Source: CAZJGG01 sp964545475
GTDB lineage: Bacteria; Bacillota; Clostridia; Lachnospirales; JAISER01
Reading direction: 5' to 3'
Assembly (NCBI GenBank): GCA_964545475.1
Contig: CAZJGG010000002.1
Span: 14,943 to 78,942, forward strand
DNA: 64,000 nt
Part shown: piece after piece, positions 43,444 to 52,535 of the stretch
Layout of the letters: each line of letters begins with the position of its first letter
Position numbering within the stretch: the first letter of the stretch is position 1
The notes under the pieces: generated by a model
Told to the model about the DNA's origin: nothing
The model's database searches: none
What the model saw: only the letters and a program-made list of their open reading frames with translations
Program-made: the position numbers and the translations under genes

Positions 43444-45738
43444 TTATCTTACTTTAAACACATTAATCATATCCATCAAAATCTGCGCTTGGGAATTAAG
43501 CTCTTCTGAAGCAGCGGCGGATTGCTCTGTAGCCGCTAAATTATTTTTAACAACATCTGAAATCTTCTTTATTCCATCGCTAACACTTGAAATTGAGTTG
43601 GCCTGTTCTTCAGAAGCCCCGGTAATTTGGTCAATAAGCCCGGAAACTTCATTGGCGTTTTCAACGATAATGTTAAGTTCTGCCGCTGTTTCTTCCGCAA
43701 TTTTCATGCCGTTATTAACTCTGGTTATGGAATTTTCAATTAATTCCGACGTTTCTTTTGCGGCGGTTAAGCTTCTCCCGGCAAGGTTTCTTACTTCTTC
43801 CGCAACTACAGAGAAGCCTTTGCCGTGTGCGCCGGCTCTTGCAGCCTCTACTGCGGCGTTAAGAGCAAGTAAATTTGTTTGGAAAGCAATATCGTCAATA
43901 ACTTTTATTATTTTAGAAATGTTTCCGGACGAATCTTTTATGCCTTCCATTGATTCCAGCATATTTTGCATTGCCTCATTGCCTTTTCTTGCGTTTGCAA
44001 TTGATTTTTCAGAAAGCGCATTAGCATTTAAGGCGTTTTGCGCATTATTCCTTGTTTTAGTGCTTATGTCGTTTACTGAATCAGTCAGTTCTCTAAGGGA
44101 GATGTCTTGCTCGTTAGCTCCCTGTGCAAGCTCGCTTGCGCTGCTTGCAGTCAATTTAGAACCTTCTAGCACCTGCTCTGAAGAAGCTAAAATAGTAGCC
44201 ATAGTGTCACTTAATGAATCGTTTATTGTGTTTATGGAGTCTTTAATTGTAGTAAAATCTCCTAAATACTCTCTTTGTATGCTTTGAGACAAATCTCCGC
44301 CAGCCATTTTGGAAAGAATATCGTTAATTTCCTTTATATAAGAAGATATTTCTGCAACAGTTGTATTAAGAGAATCTTTTACAATTGCAAAGCTTCCTTC
44401 GTAGTCTCCTTTTACACTTATGGATAAATCCCCTTTAGACATTTGCAAAAGTGCTTCGGAAGCTTCGGTTATTGGAGTGGAAACAGCTTCTAAAAGATTG
44501 TTAAGCCCCTCCATAATCTCGATCCAGTCTCCGCTGTAATTAGAGGTATCTATTCTGTTTGTAAGGTTGCCTTTAATAGCACTATCTGCAAGGTTTTTAA
44601 CAGATTCAGAAATTGCCTTAATAGCGCTCCTTACACCTTCTATAACATCATTAATAAAAACTTTTTTTCCAGGTAATTTTTCCATAGGCGCATTAAAGTC
44701 GCCAGCTACGATTTCGCCTAATGTTGACATAGCGGTTTTATTTGTTTCAATATACCCGGAAACCATTTCATTAACAAGGCTTGCCGCCTCTTTGTAAGAC
44801 CCATAATATCTATCAACGTCAATAAATAAATCGATATTTCCGTTAACATTATGTTCTTTAGACATATATGCTAAATCGTTAACAAGACTTTTTATAACAT
44901 CGGCAACCTCAAAAAAGCTGTTTGCAAGAAGGCCTGTTTCATCGTCTGTTGTTTTGTATTTATTAAAGTTAAAATCGCCCTTTGCAACACTATCAGTAAT
45001 TGATAGCAACCTTTTCATTGGTTTTGTAATCCTTGAAGCAGTTAAATAGGCAATAATTATTGACAAAACCATTAAACCGATGCCTAAAAAGAAAATTGCG
45101 GACTGAACATTATATGTTGATAAATTAATATTATCTGAAAGCTGTTCTGTGATAGAATGAATATCCTCTAAATAATTACCAGTACCAACAACCCAGTCAA
45201 AGGGAGCATAATATTTGGCGTATCCACGTTTCTCCTTTGCTGCTGTTTCTCCGGCTTTTGGGAAAAAATAATTTGTATATCCTCCGTCCGGCTGCTTAGC
45301 GCTGTTAATAATATCTTTAATATATTCGTTGCCTTTTTCATCCTTGGCATTAAATCTGTTTGTGCCCTCAGTTTCCTTTCCTAATAAAACAACATTTACG
45401 CCCTCAGAGGTGTCTACCCAGAAATAATTTGTTTTTTCATACCGTAACTCTCTTATTACGTCCGCAGCTTGCTTTTTTGCTTCGCTTAGAGTCAACTCGC
45501 CATTTTGGCTTTTTTTGTAATAATAATCACAAATACTTAACGCATTTTCAACTTGAAGATATACTATTCTGTCGAAATTTTGGTTCATTAACTCTTCTTG
45601 TTCAGTGAGCCTTGACCTTCCAACTTCTCTTACGTTACGAATACCGAAAAGACCAATAACTGTTATCATTATAATGCTTAAAAATATTGAACTTGAAATA
45701 AGCTGCTGTTTTATTGTTCTTCTCATTTTGGGTTTCAT
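43444..45738 (-). CDS. Methyl-accepting chemotaxis protein with single Cache domain
   Basis: A 764-residue transmembrane chemoreceptor. An N-terminal membrane helix (about 13-32) and a second near 212-232 flank an extracellular sCache_2-type ligand domain, recognised by YFWVDTSEGVNVVL and YAKYYAPFDWVVGTGNYLED. Cytoplasmic HAMP-like segments follow (about 235-500, apparently several in tandem). The C-terminal signalling domain includes the invariant hairpin tip AFQTNLLALNAAVEAARAG near residue 643. AGGAGG precedes the ATG. No other chemotaxis genes adjoin it. It follows the glycosyltransferase fusion gene by 14 bases. Confidence 0.95.
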   Translation of the reverse strand: MKPKMRRTIKQQLISSSIFLSIIMITVIGLFGIRNVREVGRSRLTEQEELMNQNFDRIVYLQVENALSICDYYYKKSQNGELTLSEAKKQAADVIRELRYEKTNYFWVDTSEGVNVVLLGKETEGTNRFNAKDEKGNEYIKDIINSAKQPDGGYTNYFFPKAGETAAKEKRGYAKYYAPFDWVVGTGNYLEDIHSITEQLSDNINLSTYNVQSAIFFLGIGLMVLSIIIAYLTASRITKPMKRLLSITDSVAKGDFNFNKYKTTDDETGLLANSFFEVADVIKSLVNDLAYMSKEHNVNGNIDLFIDVDRYYGSYKEAASLVNEMVSGYIETNKTAMSTLGEIVAGDFNAPMEKLPGKKVFINDVIEGVRSAIKAISESVKNLADSAIKGNLTNRIDTSNYSGDWIEIMEGLNNLLEAVSTPITEASEALLQMSKGDLSISVKGDYEGSFAIVKDSLNTTVAEISSYIKEINDILSKMAGGDLSQSIQREYLGDFTTIKDSINTINDSLSDTMATILASSEQVLEGSKLTASSASELAQGANEQDISLRELTDSVNDISTKTRNNAQNALNANALSEKSIANARKGNEAMQNMLESMEGIKDSSGNISKIIKVIDDIAFQTNLLALNAAVEAARAGAHGKGFSVVAEEVRNLAGRSLTAAKETSELIENSITRVNNGMKIAEETAAELNIIVENANEVSGLIDQITGASEEQANSISSVSDGIKKISDVVKNNLAATEQSAAASEELNSQAQILMDMINVFKVR

Positions 45739-45752
45739 TTATTTCCTCCTTT

Positions 45753-47978
45753 TTATCGTTCAATAAGTTCTATGGCAATTTTAGCGTCTCTGTTGGAATA
45801 TGCCTTAAGCTGCTCCGATTGAATATTTATTTCACTTTTAACATCAGCAGTATTGTTCATTATTTGCTCTGCAATATCTATTACTTCCTTTTTGTCTAAA
45901 TTAAAGCAGTTGACATATGTTTCCTGTTTTATATAATTCATAAAAGATTTAATTTTAGGGTCGTAAACTATGCCAATAATAGGAACGTTCATGCTAACGG
46001 CATAAATAAGGGTATGAAGCCTCATAGCAATAACAAGCTGTGTAATACCAATAAGCGCCATTATTTCCTGTGCATTATATTCTTGGGACAAAACAATCGA
46101 TTTTACGGATAACCTTTCACTTACTTCTTTAGATATAATTGCATCGTATGGCTGCTGCATAGGAATAAACAAAGGTATCAAATCGTATTTTAAGCAAATT
46201 TCATTAATAATATCAGCCATTTTCTGAACAAAATTAATATCGTTATATTTCCACTGCCTTATTGAAACGGATAAATATTTGCCGTTTTTATCTATTTTTT
46301 CTTTTTTAAATATATCTTCAAGAGCGTCCGTTTCAATGGGTTTTAAGGAAAACGTTGGGTCAGAAGTAAATAGAACCTCTTTGTTTGTAACGCCTAGCTT
46401 TTTAAGCTCATTTATGGACTCTGTTTCTCTAAGGGTAATAAAATCGCAAATTTGCAATGCACTTTTCGCAATGCCTATATTATGTTTTTTTATTATCGGA
46501 CCTATGCCGTTTGCGTAAAGCATTACTTTTAAACCCAGTTTTTTTGCAAAATGCATAAGCGTTGTATAATAAAATAAAGATTGGGTGCTAGTAATGTCTT
46601 GAATAAGGCTGCCCCCACCGTTTAAAAAAAGCCTGCTCATTTTCAAATGCTTACGGATTGCAAGCAGGTTTGAGCGGTTTATTGCATAAACATTGTGCCT
46701 TTGGCTTGTTTCCTTAGGGTTTTTAGACAAAACTGCTATTGAAATATCCGGCTTTTCTTGCCGCAGGCTTTCTATAATTGCTTTTAAAAGGGCATCATCT
46801 CCGCTGTTTTTAAAGCCGTAATACCCGGATAACATTACATCGAAACATTTATTTGCTTCTTTCGTACGTTTAATTATATCGGTATAAATCTCCAAATGCC
46901 TTAGCTTCATACTTTCTTTTGAAAAGTTTGAACGAGCAAAAATATTAAGATTATCTCCTAATTTTTTGGCAAAAATTTTATTTTCAAGCAGTACTTCTAT
47001 TTTCTCTGCCATTTGTTCAAAGTTTGCAGGCTCAACTAAAAGCCCTGTTTCTCCGTCTTTTATTAAGTCGGGTATGCCACCAACAGCAGTTGAAACCGTG
47101 GGTTTGCTCATTTTTGCCCCTTCAAGCAAAACATAAGGAAAAGACTCACTGTAAGAGGATAAAACATTTATGTCTATACAGTTTACAAAACTGAAAATAT
47201 CGTTAATAAAACCTAAAAATACAAAATGTTCAGAAACTTTTGCGGCTTTGATCATGTTTTGAAGATTATTCTGCTCCGGTCCTTCCCCTGCGAGAAGAAA
47301 AATTACATCTTTTCGCTTTTTTATAATATTTATAGCTGCCTTTATAAATATTTCATGACCTTTCACTTTGTCAAAACGGCCGATAATTCCTATTATGGTT
47401 TTGCCTTCATGGTTTACGCCGTGAAGCTGTAAAAATTGTTCCTTAGGCGTAAATTCTATTTCCATTTCAAAATCAATAGAGTTATAAACGGTATAAATAC
47501 GATCCTTATCAAAATCTCGTTCGCTAAGCATGTCTTTAAACTGGTTAGAAACAGCAATGTAATAATCCAGAAACCGTAATGCCCAAGAGTTTAATTCGGT
47601 AAACACCATTTTTTTGTATAAACTGTCAGTAAAGTCCATTCTATAGTCGCTGTGAACGGTGGTGATCATAGGTATTTTAATAAACGGACGAAGGAGTACC
47701 GCAATAAAATTTGCCCTTGCCCCATGGGCATGGATTAAATGGTATCTTTCCTGTCTAATGTGGGTTATAAGCTTTTCAATAATTGTCAAATCGTTTCTGT
47801 AACGCTGCTTTATAAGCATAGAGGGTATATCTGTATCTTTTATTTCCTGATAAAAAACTCCCTCCATAAAGCAAATAACTCTTATAAATATATCTTCCTG
47901 TAAAGCGGATAAAAGAGTAAAAACATGAGTTTTCGCCCCACCTTTGTCTCCGCCGGATATTAAATGTAGAACTTTCAA
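45753..47978 (-). CDS. Fusion of family 4 glycosyltransferase and CsaB-type pyruvyl transferase
   Basis: A 741-residue two-domain protein. Residues 1-365 form a GT4 enzyme (HLISGGDKGGAKTHVF; IIGRFDKVKGHEIFIKAA; ESFPYVLLEGAKMSKPTV with the Ex7E site). From about residue 372 a polysaccharide pyruvyl transferase domain begins (GYYGFKNSGDDALLKAI; NGGGSLIQDIT; ANGIGPI; IAMRLHTLIYAV), as in CsaB, which adds ketal pyruvate to secondary cell-wall polysaccharide so that SLH proteins can bind. The two activities are usually separate genes. The fusion suggests one enzyme both adds a sugar and pyruvylates it, or channels between steps. Confidence 0.88.
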   Translation of the reverse strand: MKVLHLISGGDKGGAKTHVFTLLSALQEDIFIRVICFMEGVFYQEIKDTDIPSMLIKQRYRNDLTIIEKLITHIRQERYHLIHAHGARANFIAVLLRPFIKIPMITTVHSDYRMDFTDSLYKKMVFTELNSWALRFLDYYIAVSNQFKDMLSERDFDKDRIYTVYNSIDFEMEIEFTPKEQFLQLHGVNHEGKTIIGIIGRFDKVKGHEIFIKAAINIIKKRKDVIFLLAGEGPEQNNLQNMIKAAKVSEHFVFLGFINDIFSFVNCIDINVLSSYSESFPYVLLEGAKMSKPTVSTAVGGIPDLIKDGETGLLVEPANFEQMAEKIEVLLENKIFAKKLGDNLNIFARSNFSKESMKLRHLEIYTDIIKRTKEANKCFDVMLSGYYGFKNSGDDALLKAIIESLRQEKPDISIAVLSKNPKETSQRHNVYAINRSNLLAIRKHLKMSRLFLNGGGSLIQDITSTQSLFYYTTLMHFAKKLGLKVMLYANGIGPIIKKHNIGIAKSALQICDFITLRETESINELKKLGVTNKEVLFTSDPTFSLKPIETDALEDIFKKEKIDKNGKYLSVSIRQWKYNDINFVQKMADIINEICLKYDLIPLFIPMQQPYDAIISKEVSERLSVKSIVLSQEYNAQEIMALIGITQLVIAMRLHTLIYAVSMNVPIIGIVYDPKIKSFMNYIKQETYVNCFNLDKKEVIDIAEQIMNNTADVKSEINIQSEQLKAYSNRDAKIAIELIER

Positions 47979-48014
47979 AAAAACACCTCTTAAGCTGTTC
48001 CGAAATTTAAGTAA

Positions 48015-48752
48015 TCAGTTACTACTTAAAAAAACTTCGCATAGCAGCTGTTTCTCTTCTGTAATATTAAATATTTTAACTAAGTATTCAAGTTTCCCTA
48101 CGGAAAATGTTTGTACCAGAACATTTTGACCCCGAGTACATTCTTTTTTATAGGCACACTTCATGCTTGTAATAACAGATTTATCGTAAACATCGTCAGG
48201 GATTCCGTTAATTGCCCATTCTAAATATGTTATGTTATTAACGTGCAGATTTTTATCCATATCCCGTCTCGTTGTAATAAACGTATATTCATCTAAAAGA
48301 GTTTCAAACTCAAAGCTACTTATTTTATAATCTTTTTCAAGCCTTGACGGGCGCAGTTCTCCATATTCTTTAAAAAACCTGTCTTCAAGTTTAATTGGCC
48401 TGCGGCGCACAAGGTCTGAATAAACCCAGGCGGAATTAACTAAAGCTAATAATTCGCCTTGATTATTTATTACCTCAAAGCTTCTTTCTGCTAAAATTCC
48501 TTTAAAAAAAGTCGGCCATGTGTTTATTGTAAATTCCTCGTTCCAAAGAGGATATTTTAATATTTTAACTTGCCAGTTTGTAAGCAAAAAGCCTACCATA
48601 TTATCCGAAAACCATTTCATTGGGCGAGATGTTGTTTCTGTATGCATTAAAGAAGCTTCTAATATGCATTCTACAAGGCTTGGCATAGTAGCCTGCATAT
48701 CAAGCCTTGCCCCTCTGAAAGGAATTTTGTTTTTACAAGAAAAATAGTCCAT
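48015..48752 (-). CDS. Acyl-ACP thioesterase
   Basis: A 245-residue protein of the acyl-ACP thioesterase (FatA/FatB-like) family with two hotdog folds. Landmarks are TTSRPMKWFSDNMVGFLLTN near residue 40 and TRRDMDKNLHVNNITYLEWA near residue 170, the latter containing the catalytic Asn and His. It releases free fatty acids from acyl-carrier protein in the cytoplasm. I chose ATG 48752 behind GAGGTG; a GTG three codons upstream overlaps that site. It is located 36 bases before the fusion glycosyltransferase gene, so an envelope-lipid link is possible. Confidence 0.85.
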   Translation of the reverse strand: MDYFSCKNKIPFRGARLDMQATMPSLVECILEASLMHTETTSRPMKWFSDNMVGFLLTNWQVKILKYPLWNEEFTINTWPTFFKGILAERSFEVINNQGELLALVNSAWVYSDLVRRRPIKLEDRFFKEYGELRPSRLEKDYKISSFEFETLLDEYTFITTRRDMDKNLHVNNITYLEWAINGIPDDVYDKSVITSMKCAYKKECTRGQNVLVQTFSVGKLEYLVKIFNITEEKQLLCEVFLSSN

Positions 48753-48761
48753 TTTACCCAC

Positions 48762-49186
48762 CTCTATTTAAAATTAAGGTAAATTAATACAAAAATAATA
48801 TATCAGAATTTTATATCTAAAACAAGTAAATTTATGCAAACACATTGTTTTTTTCAAACATTGACTAGTTGATTTTGGTGGAATGGGGCTGTATAATGTT
48901 ATTAAGTTAGAATGATTTATATATGGAATTAGATTTATGGCTTGTCGCCAACCAGCTAAGCGTTCATTGTGTTCTTTTGGCGTAATAATTGAAAATTCTT
49001 ATTAGGAATACATCTCTTTTGCTTCTTTTATTGCCTTAACGCAGCTTTTGAGAAATGAAAGCTCTAATCGATGACGGCGTAACGGTTATTATGGGAAGTT
49101 TATGGGGATTAAGGTAGGTTCTGATAAGGCTGTGGATTTGTTGACGAAGATATAGGGTATAATATTATAAAAAGGAGTGCGGTAAT
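48762..49186. other. Gene-free AT-rich interval with a degraded coding remnant
   Basis: The left half (48762-48900) shows only AT-rich sequence and possible divergent promoters. Near 49056-49155 short coding-like pieces in two frames (MKALIDDGVTVIMG, then KFMGIKVGSDKAVDLLTKI ending in TAG) look like the disrupted tail of a gene. Their parent is not recognised. Such debris is typical beside horizontally acquired modules such as the ATPase-nuclease pair to the right. Confidence 0.4.
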
Positions 49187-50425
49187 ATGAATCAAAATTT
49201 CATTACTAATTTGAAAATTGAAAAGGTTAGACATCTGGAAAACATCAATATTGCCTTGTCGTCTAACGAAAGAAAGCACTTAATTTTAACAGGGAAAAAT
49301 GGCAGTGGTAAAACAAGCCTATTACAATCAATTCAAAATTATTTATCAATGTATCCGGAAGGCAAAACTTTGGCAGGGTTAATTAAAGAAGTAGAATATT
49401 GGGAAAAAGCAATTGATGGCCTTGTCATTAAGAACGAAGATGATAAATTAAAACAAATTCAAAATAAAGAAGGCTATGATTATCGTAAAAGTCAATATTG
49501 TAAGTACACAAGTGGAATTATACTTGATATTATTTCAGAAGCAGATATTATAGAAAGCTATAATAAAGGTGAATTTATTATTGCCTATTACCGTGCGGAT
49601 AGAAATTATAAAGCTTTAGAGGCAAAACATATTGAAAAAATCAGTTTCCAAGACAAATATGCTATAAACGAAGAACCAGGAAAACTACTTATAAAATATC
49701 TTTTGGATTTAAAAACAAGCCAAGCGCTAAATGAAAAAGCAAATAAAAAAGAAAAATCAAATGAAATTGAAATGTGGTTTAATAAATTTGAAAATTTATT
49801 AAAAGAATTATTTGAAGATGAAAAGCTGACAATTGACTTTGATATTGAATCTTTTGAATTTTCTATTATTGCAAGCAACAGAGAACCTTTTGGGTTTAAT
49901 ACAATGTCAAGTGGTTATTCTGCTGTTCTTGACATTATTGTGGATTTAATGATGAGAATGGAGAAAAATGCAAGAGGTTTCTATAACATACAAGGGGTTG
50001 TTTTAATTGATGAAATTGAAACTCATTTACATCTTGAATTGCAGAAAAAGATATTGCCATTTTTAATAAGCTTTTTTCCAAACATTCAATTTATTGTTAC
50101 AACTCATTCGCCATTTATTTTAAATAGTGCAGATAATGTAATTATTTTTGATTTGGAGAATAAAATTTCCGTGCAAAACGGGCTTAAGCATTTGCCTTAC
50201 GCTGGTGTTGTTGAGGGATATTTTGAAGTAGATACTTTGTCAGATGAGTTGAAAGAAAAATTTAACAGATACAAGGAACTATCAAAAAAAGCTTTGCTTG
50301 AAGAAAGCGATTATGACGAATTAGCTGATTTAGAAAGATATTTGGATGAAATACCGGACTATCTTGCACTTGATATTTCAACTGAATATTCAAAATTAAA
50401 ATTAGAGTTTGAAAATAGGGGGTAG
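49187..50425 (+). CDS. AAA/ABC-type ATPase of a Septu-like defence pair (PtuA-like)
   Basis: A 412-residue, soluble SMC/ABC-type ATPase of the OLD/PtuA kind. Walker A is GKNGSGKTSLL near residue 37, the ABC-like signature is SSGYSAVLDIIVDLM near residue 245, and Walker B with the catalytic acid is GVVLIDEIETHLHLELQKKI near residue 272, followed by the THSPFIL switch. A helical insertion separates Walker A from the signature. The HNH gene begins 6 bases after it. In Septu systems PtuA supplies the ATPase ring that holds the nuclease; membership here is inferred from architecture. The module is more AT-rich than the flanking housekeeping genes. A typical AAAGGAG ribosome site precedes the ATG. 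Confidence 0.82.
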   Translation: MNQNFITNLKIEKVRHLENINIALSSNERKHLILTGKNGSGKTSLLQSIQNYLSMYPEGKTLAGLIKEVEYWEKAIDGLVIKNEDDKLKQIQNKEGYDYRKSQYCKYTSGIILDIISEADIIESYNKGEFIIAYYRADRNYKALEAKHIEKISFQDKYAINEEPGKLLIKYLLDLKTSQALNEKANKKEKSNEIEMWFNKFENLLKELFEDEKLTIDFDIESFEFSIIASNREPFGFNTMSSGYSAVLDIIVDLMMRMEKNARGFYNIQGVVLIDEIETHLHLELQKKILPFLISFFPNIQFIVTTHSPFILNSADNVIIFDLENKISVQNGLKHLPYAGVVEGYFEVDTLSDELKEKFNRYKELSKKALLEESDYDELADLERYLDEIPDYLALDISTEYSKLKLEFENRG

Positions 50426-50431
50426 TTTATC

Positions 50432-51079
50432 GTGATTTTTATTAAAAGAACTAAAACGGCTCCTGAAATTTTAGATATAGAAAAACGAAAAGCAAACGGG
50501 TCATACAACAAGGGGGATGTTAAATCATTGTTGTATAAAGATTTTTATGAAAAATGTTATATTTGTGGCGTTAAACCTCTTCAAGATGGTGGTGAAATAG
50601 AACATTTGGTAGCACATAAAGGGGATTTAGATAAAAAGTTTGATTGGGAAAATTTATTTTTGTCTTGTGGACATTGTAATGGTATTAAAAATAAAAAAGA
50701 ATACAGCGAAAATGTCATTAACTGTACAAAAATCAACCCAAATACCCAAATTAAACAAGTATTATCAGACAATAGTGTTTGTGTTGAATTAATCGACGCC
50801 AATATACAGTCAGAAACAACAGCAAAGTTGATTGAAGAATGCTTTAATGCCGAAAGTACCATCACAAGAAAAAAAGCATCAACTTATAGATTGGATGTGC
50901 TTAAAAGTGAAATGGGCAAATTTTATAGTGTAATATTAAAGTATAAAAAAAGTCAAAAATCTTATTATAAAAAACAAATTGAAGCAATGTTGCAAGACAA
51001 TACAAAGTTTACAGCATTTAAAAGGGATTATATAATACATAATAAAGATTTTTCACAAGAGTTTGCAAATTGTTTTTAG
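50432..51079 (+). CDS. HNH endonuclease partner (PtuB-like)
   Basis: A 215-residue HNH nuclease. The motif spans residues 36-90: CYICG, then the catalytic EIEHLVAHKG, then NLFLSCGHCNGIKNKK, that is CxxC...EH...N...CxxC with a structural zinc. This arrangement matches the retron/Septu HNH proteins (PtuB type). A Lys-rich helical C-terminus follows. It lies 6 bases after the ATPase gene with a GGGGG ribosome site. The start at 50432 is GTG. The predicted role is cleaving invader or host nucleic acid when the ATPase complex is triggered. Confidence 0.82.
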   Translation: MIFIKRTKTAPEILDIEKRKANGSYNKGDVKSLLYKDFYEKCYICGVKPLQDGGEIEHLVAHKGDLDKKFDWENLFLSCGHCNGIKNKKEYSENVINCTKINPNTQIKQVLSDNSVCVELIDANIQSETTAKLIEECFNAESTITRKKASTYRLDVLKSEMGKFYSVILKYKKSQKSYYKKQIEAMLQDNTKFTAFKRDYIIHNKDFSQEFANCF

Positions 51080-51090
51080 GTGGTAAGCTT

Positions 51091-51162
51091 ATGCGCACTT
51101 TTTACAAGCCTTCCGGTAAGGTTAAAAACAGGGCGGGACAGGAAGCCGACTTAAATTCATAA
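51091..51162 (+). CDS. Possible small protein after the HNH gene
   Basis: A 23-codon frame (MRTFYKPSGKVKNRAGQEAD and three more residues) starts 11 bases after the HNH stop, with AGGTGG 9 bases upstream, and ends just before the terminator at 51178. It is basic and has no recognised relative. It could be a third small component, or only the degraded end of a gene. Confidence 0.25.
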   Translation: MRTFYKPSGKVKNRAGQEADLNS

Positions 51163-51177
51163 CTGAATAGGATTAGT

Positions 51178-51226
51178 CAAGGCGAAAACAGACATATTGT
51201 GTTTAAGTATGTCTGTTTTTGCCTTG
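51178..51226. terminator. Strong bidirectional terminator
   Basis: CAAGGCGAAAACAGACATA and TATGTCTGTTTTTGCCTTG pair over 19 positions (one G-U) around an 11-base loop. It separates the ATPase-HNH module from the convergent glycosyltransferase gene. Confidence 0.85.
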
Positions 51227-51244
51227 GAATTTGCAAACATGTAT

Positions 51245-52519
51245 TTAGTCTTTGTGCAGCTTGATTTTAAATTTGAATTTAATGTTAGGTTTTTTTAGCG
51301 GAAGCTTAAAAGACGGATGCTTAAATTTTATGGAAAACGTCCTTTTTATTTCTGACTTTTCTTGTTTGTTATCTTCAATCAAGTTTATATAAAGTTCTTC
51401 AATGTTTTTTGCAAACTGTTCGGCAGACAAATGTTGAATTGAGTTATATCCATTTTGAGCAATTTCCGCCGTATCTTTTTCATTGGTTAAAACTTGATAT
51501 AAAACTTCAGACAGCTCTTCATCTTTTTCAAATATATAACCTGTCTCGCCATTTTTTATTATACCTTCTATGCTTTGGTCTTTTTTAGCAACAACAGGAA
51601 GATGGGTCGCCATTGCTTCCAAATAAGTAAGTCCTTGTGTTTCTGAAGTTGAAGCGGTTGTAAAAACGTCTCCAATTTGATAATATTTGCCGATTTCGGA
51701 GTAAGGTTTACCTCCCGTAAAAATAACGCTTTGGGATATATTAAGTTCTTTAGTCATTTCTTTGTATCCGTTAATTAATGGACCGTTACCAACAAGAACA
51801 AGCTTAACATCAGGTATTTTTTTTAATAAATCCGGCATAGCGTTGATTACAACATCAAGGCTTTTTTCCTGGGCAATTCTGCCAACATAAACAATAACTT
51901 TTGAAGCATCAGCTAATCCTATTTCTTTTTTCAAATCCTGAATTTCTTGTTGTTCAAAATTTTCACGTCTAAGATTAGAAAAATTAAGCCCGGTGGGTAT
52001 AACCACAATTTGTCGCTTTACGCCGTATTCTATAAGGGCTTGTTTTGTTTTTTCCACGGGTACAACAACAATTCTTGCTCTGTTACAAAAAATTCGGCTA
52101 AAAGCTTTTGCCATGTTTGGGGTCATTAAATGCCCTTTGGCAACGTAATGGACGTAATCCTCGTACATTGTGTGATATGTGTGTACAAGAGGTATTTTAT
52201 ATATTTCCGAAAGAACTTTGCCAAAAAGCCCTATGGCAAATTCTGTTTGGGTGTGTACAACGTCTAGCTTTAGTTTTTTAAAATTAAGTATAAGCTTAGG
52301 TGAATACATATATGTCATACGGTGGGTTGGTAAAAATACAAATGGCATACTTGGAAGCCTAAAAACCGTTGGTTGCTTTTCTTTGCAGCTTGGGTCGTTT
52401 GCCGTAATAATGTATACCTTATGCCCAAGCTTTTCAAGCTCCGTCTTTAATGTCATGGAAGATGTGGCAACACCGTTAATTTGAGGGAAGTAAGTGTCTG
52501 TAAAAATTCCAATATTCAT
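51245..52519 (-). CDS. Family 4 glycosyltransferase, diacylglycerol glucosyltransferase type
   Basis: A 424-residue GT4 enzyme similar to 1,2-diacylglycerol 3-glucosyltransferases that make membrane glucolipids and lipoteichoic anchors. Landmarks are IFTDTYFPQINGVATSS at the N-terminus, HTYHTMYEDYVHY near residue 114, VYVGRIAQEKSLDVVINA near 210 and SETQGLTYLEAMATHLPVV near 300 (Ex7E). The C-terminal 35 residues are Lys/Pro/Phe-rich with an amphipathic look, suggesting peripheral membrane binding. It follows the TPR-like gene by 16 bases. Confidence 0.86.
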   Translation of the reverse strand: MNIGIFTDTYFPQINGVATSSMTLKTELEKLGHKVYIITANDPSCKEKQPTVFRLPSMPFVFLPTHRMTYMYSPKLILNFKKLKLDVVHTQTEFAIGLFGKVLSEIYKIPLVHTYHTMYEDYVHYVAKGHLMTPNMAKAFSRIFCNRARIVVVPVEKTKQALIEYGVKRQIVVIPTGLNFSNLRRENFEQQEIQDLKKEIGLADASKVIVYVGRIAQEKSLDVVINAMPDLLKKIPDVKLVLVGNGPLINGYKEMTKELNISQSVIFTGGKPYSEIGKYYQIGDVFTTASTSETQGLTYLEAMATHLPVVAKKDQSIEGIIKNGETGYIFEKDEELSEVLYQVLTNEKDTAEIAQNGYNSIQHLSAEQFAKNIEELYINLIEDNKQEKSEIKRTFSIKFKHPSFKLPLKKPNIKFKFKIKLHKD

Positions 52520-52535
52520 TTAATTTCCTCCATCT

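Noticed and set aside
43328..44287. A 319-codon open frame on the plus strand
   Set aside because: It lies opposite the highly conserved signalling domain of the chemoreceptor gene, its predicted protein is Ser/Ala/Leu-rich without motifs, and it is explained by the low-stop antisense frame of that domain.
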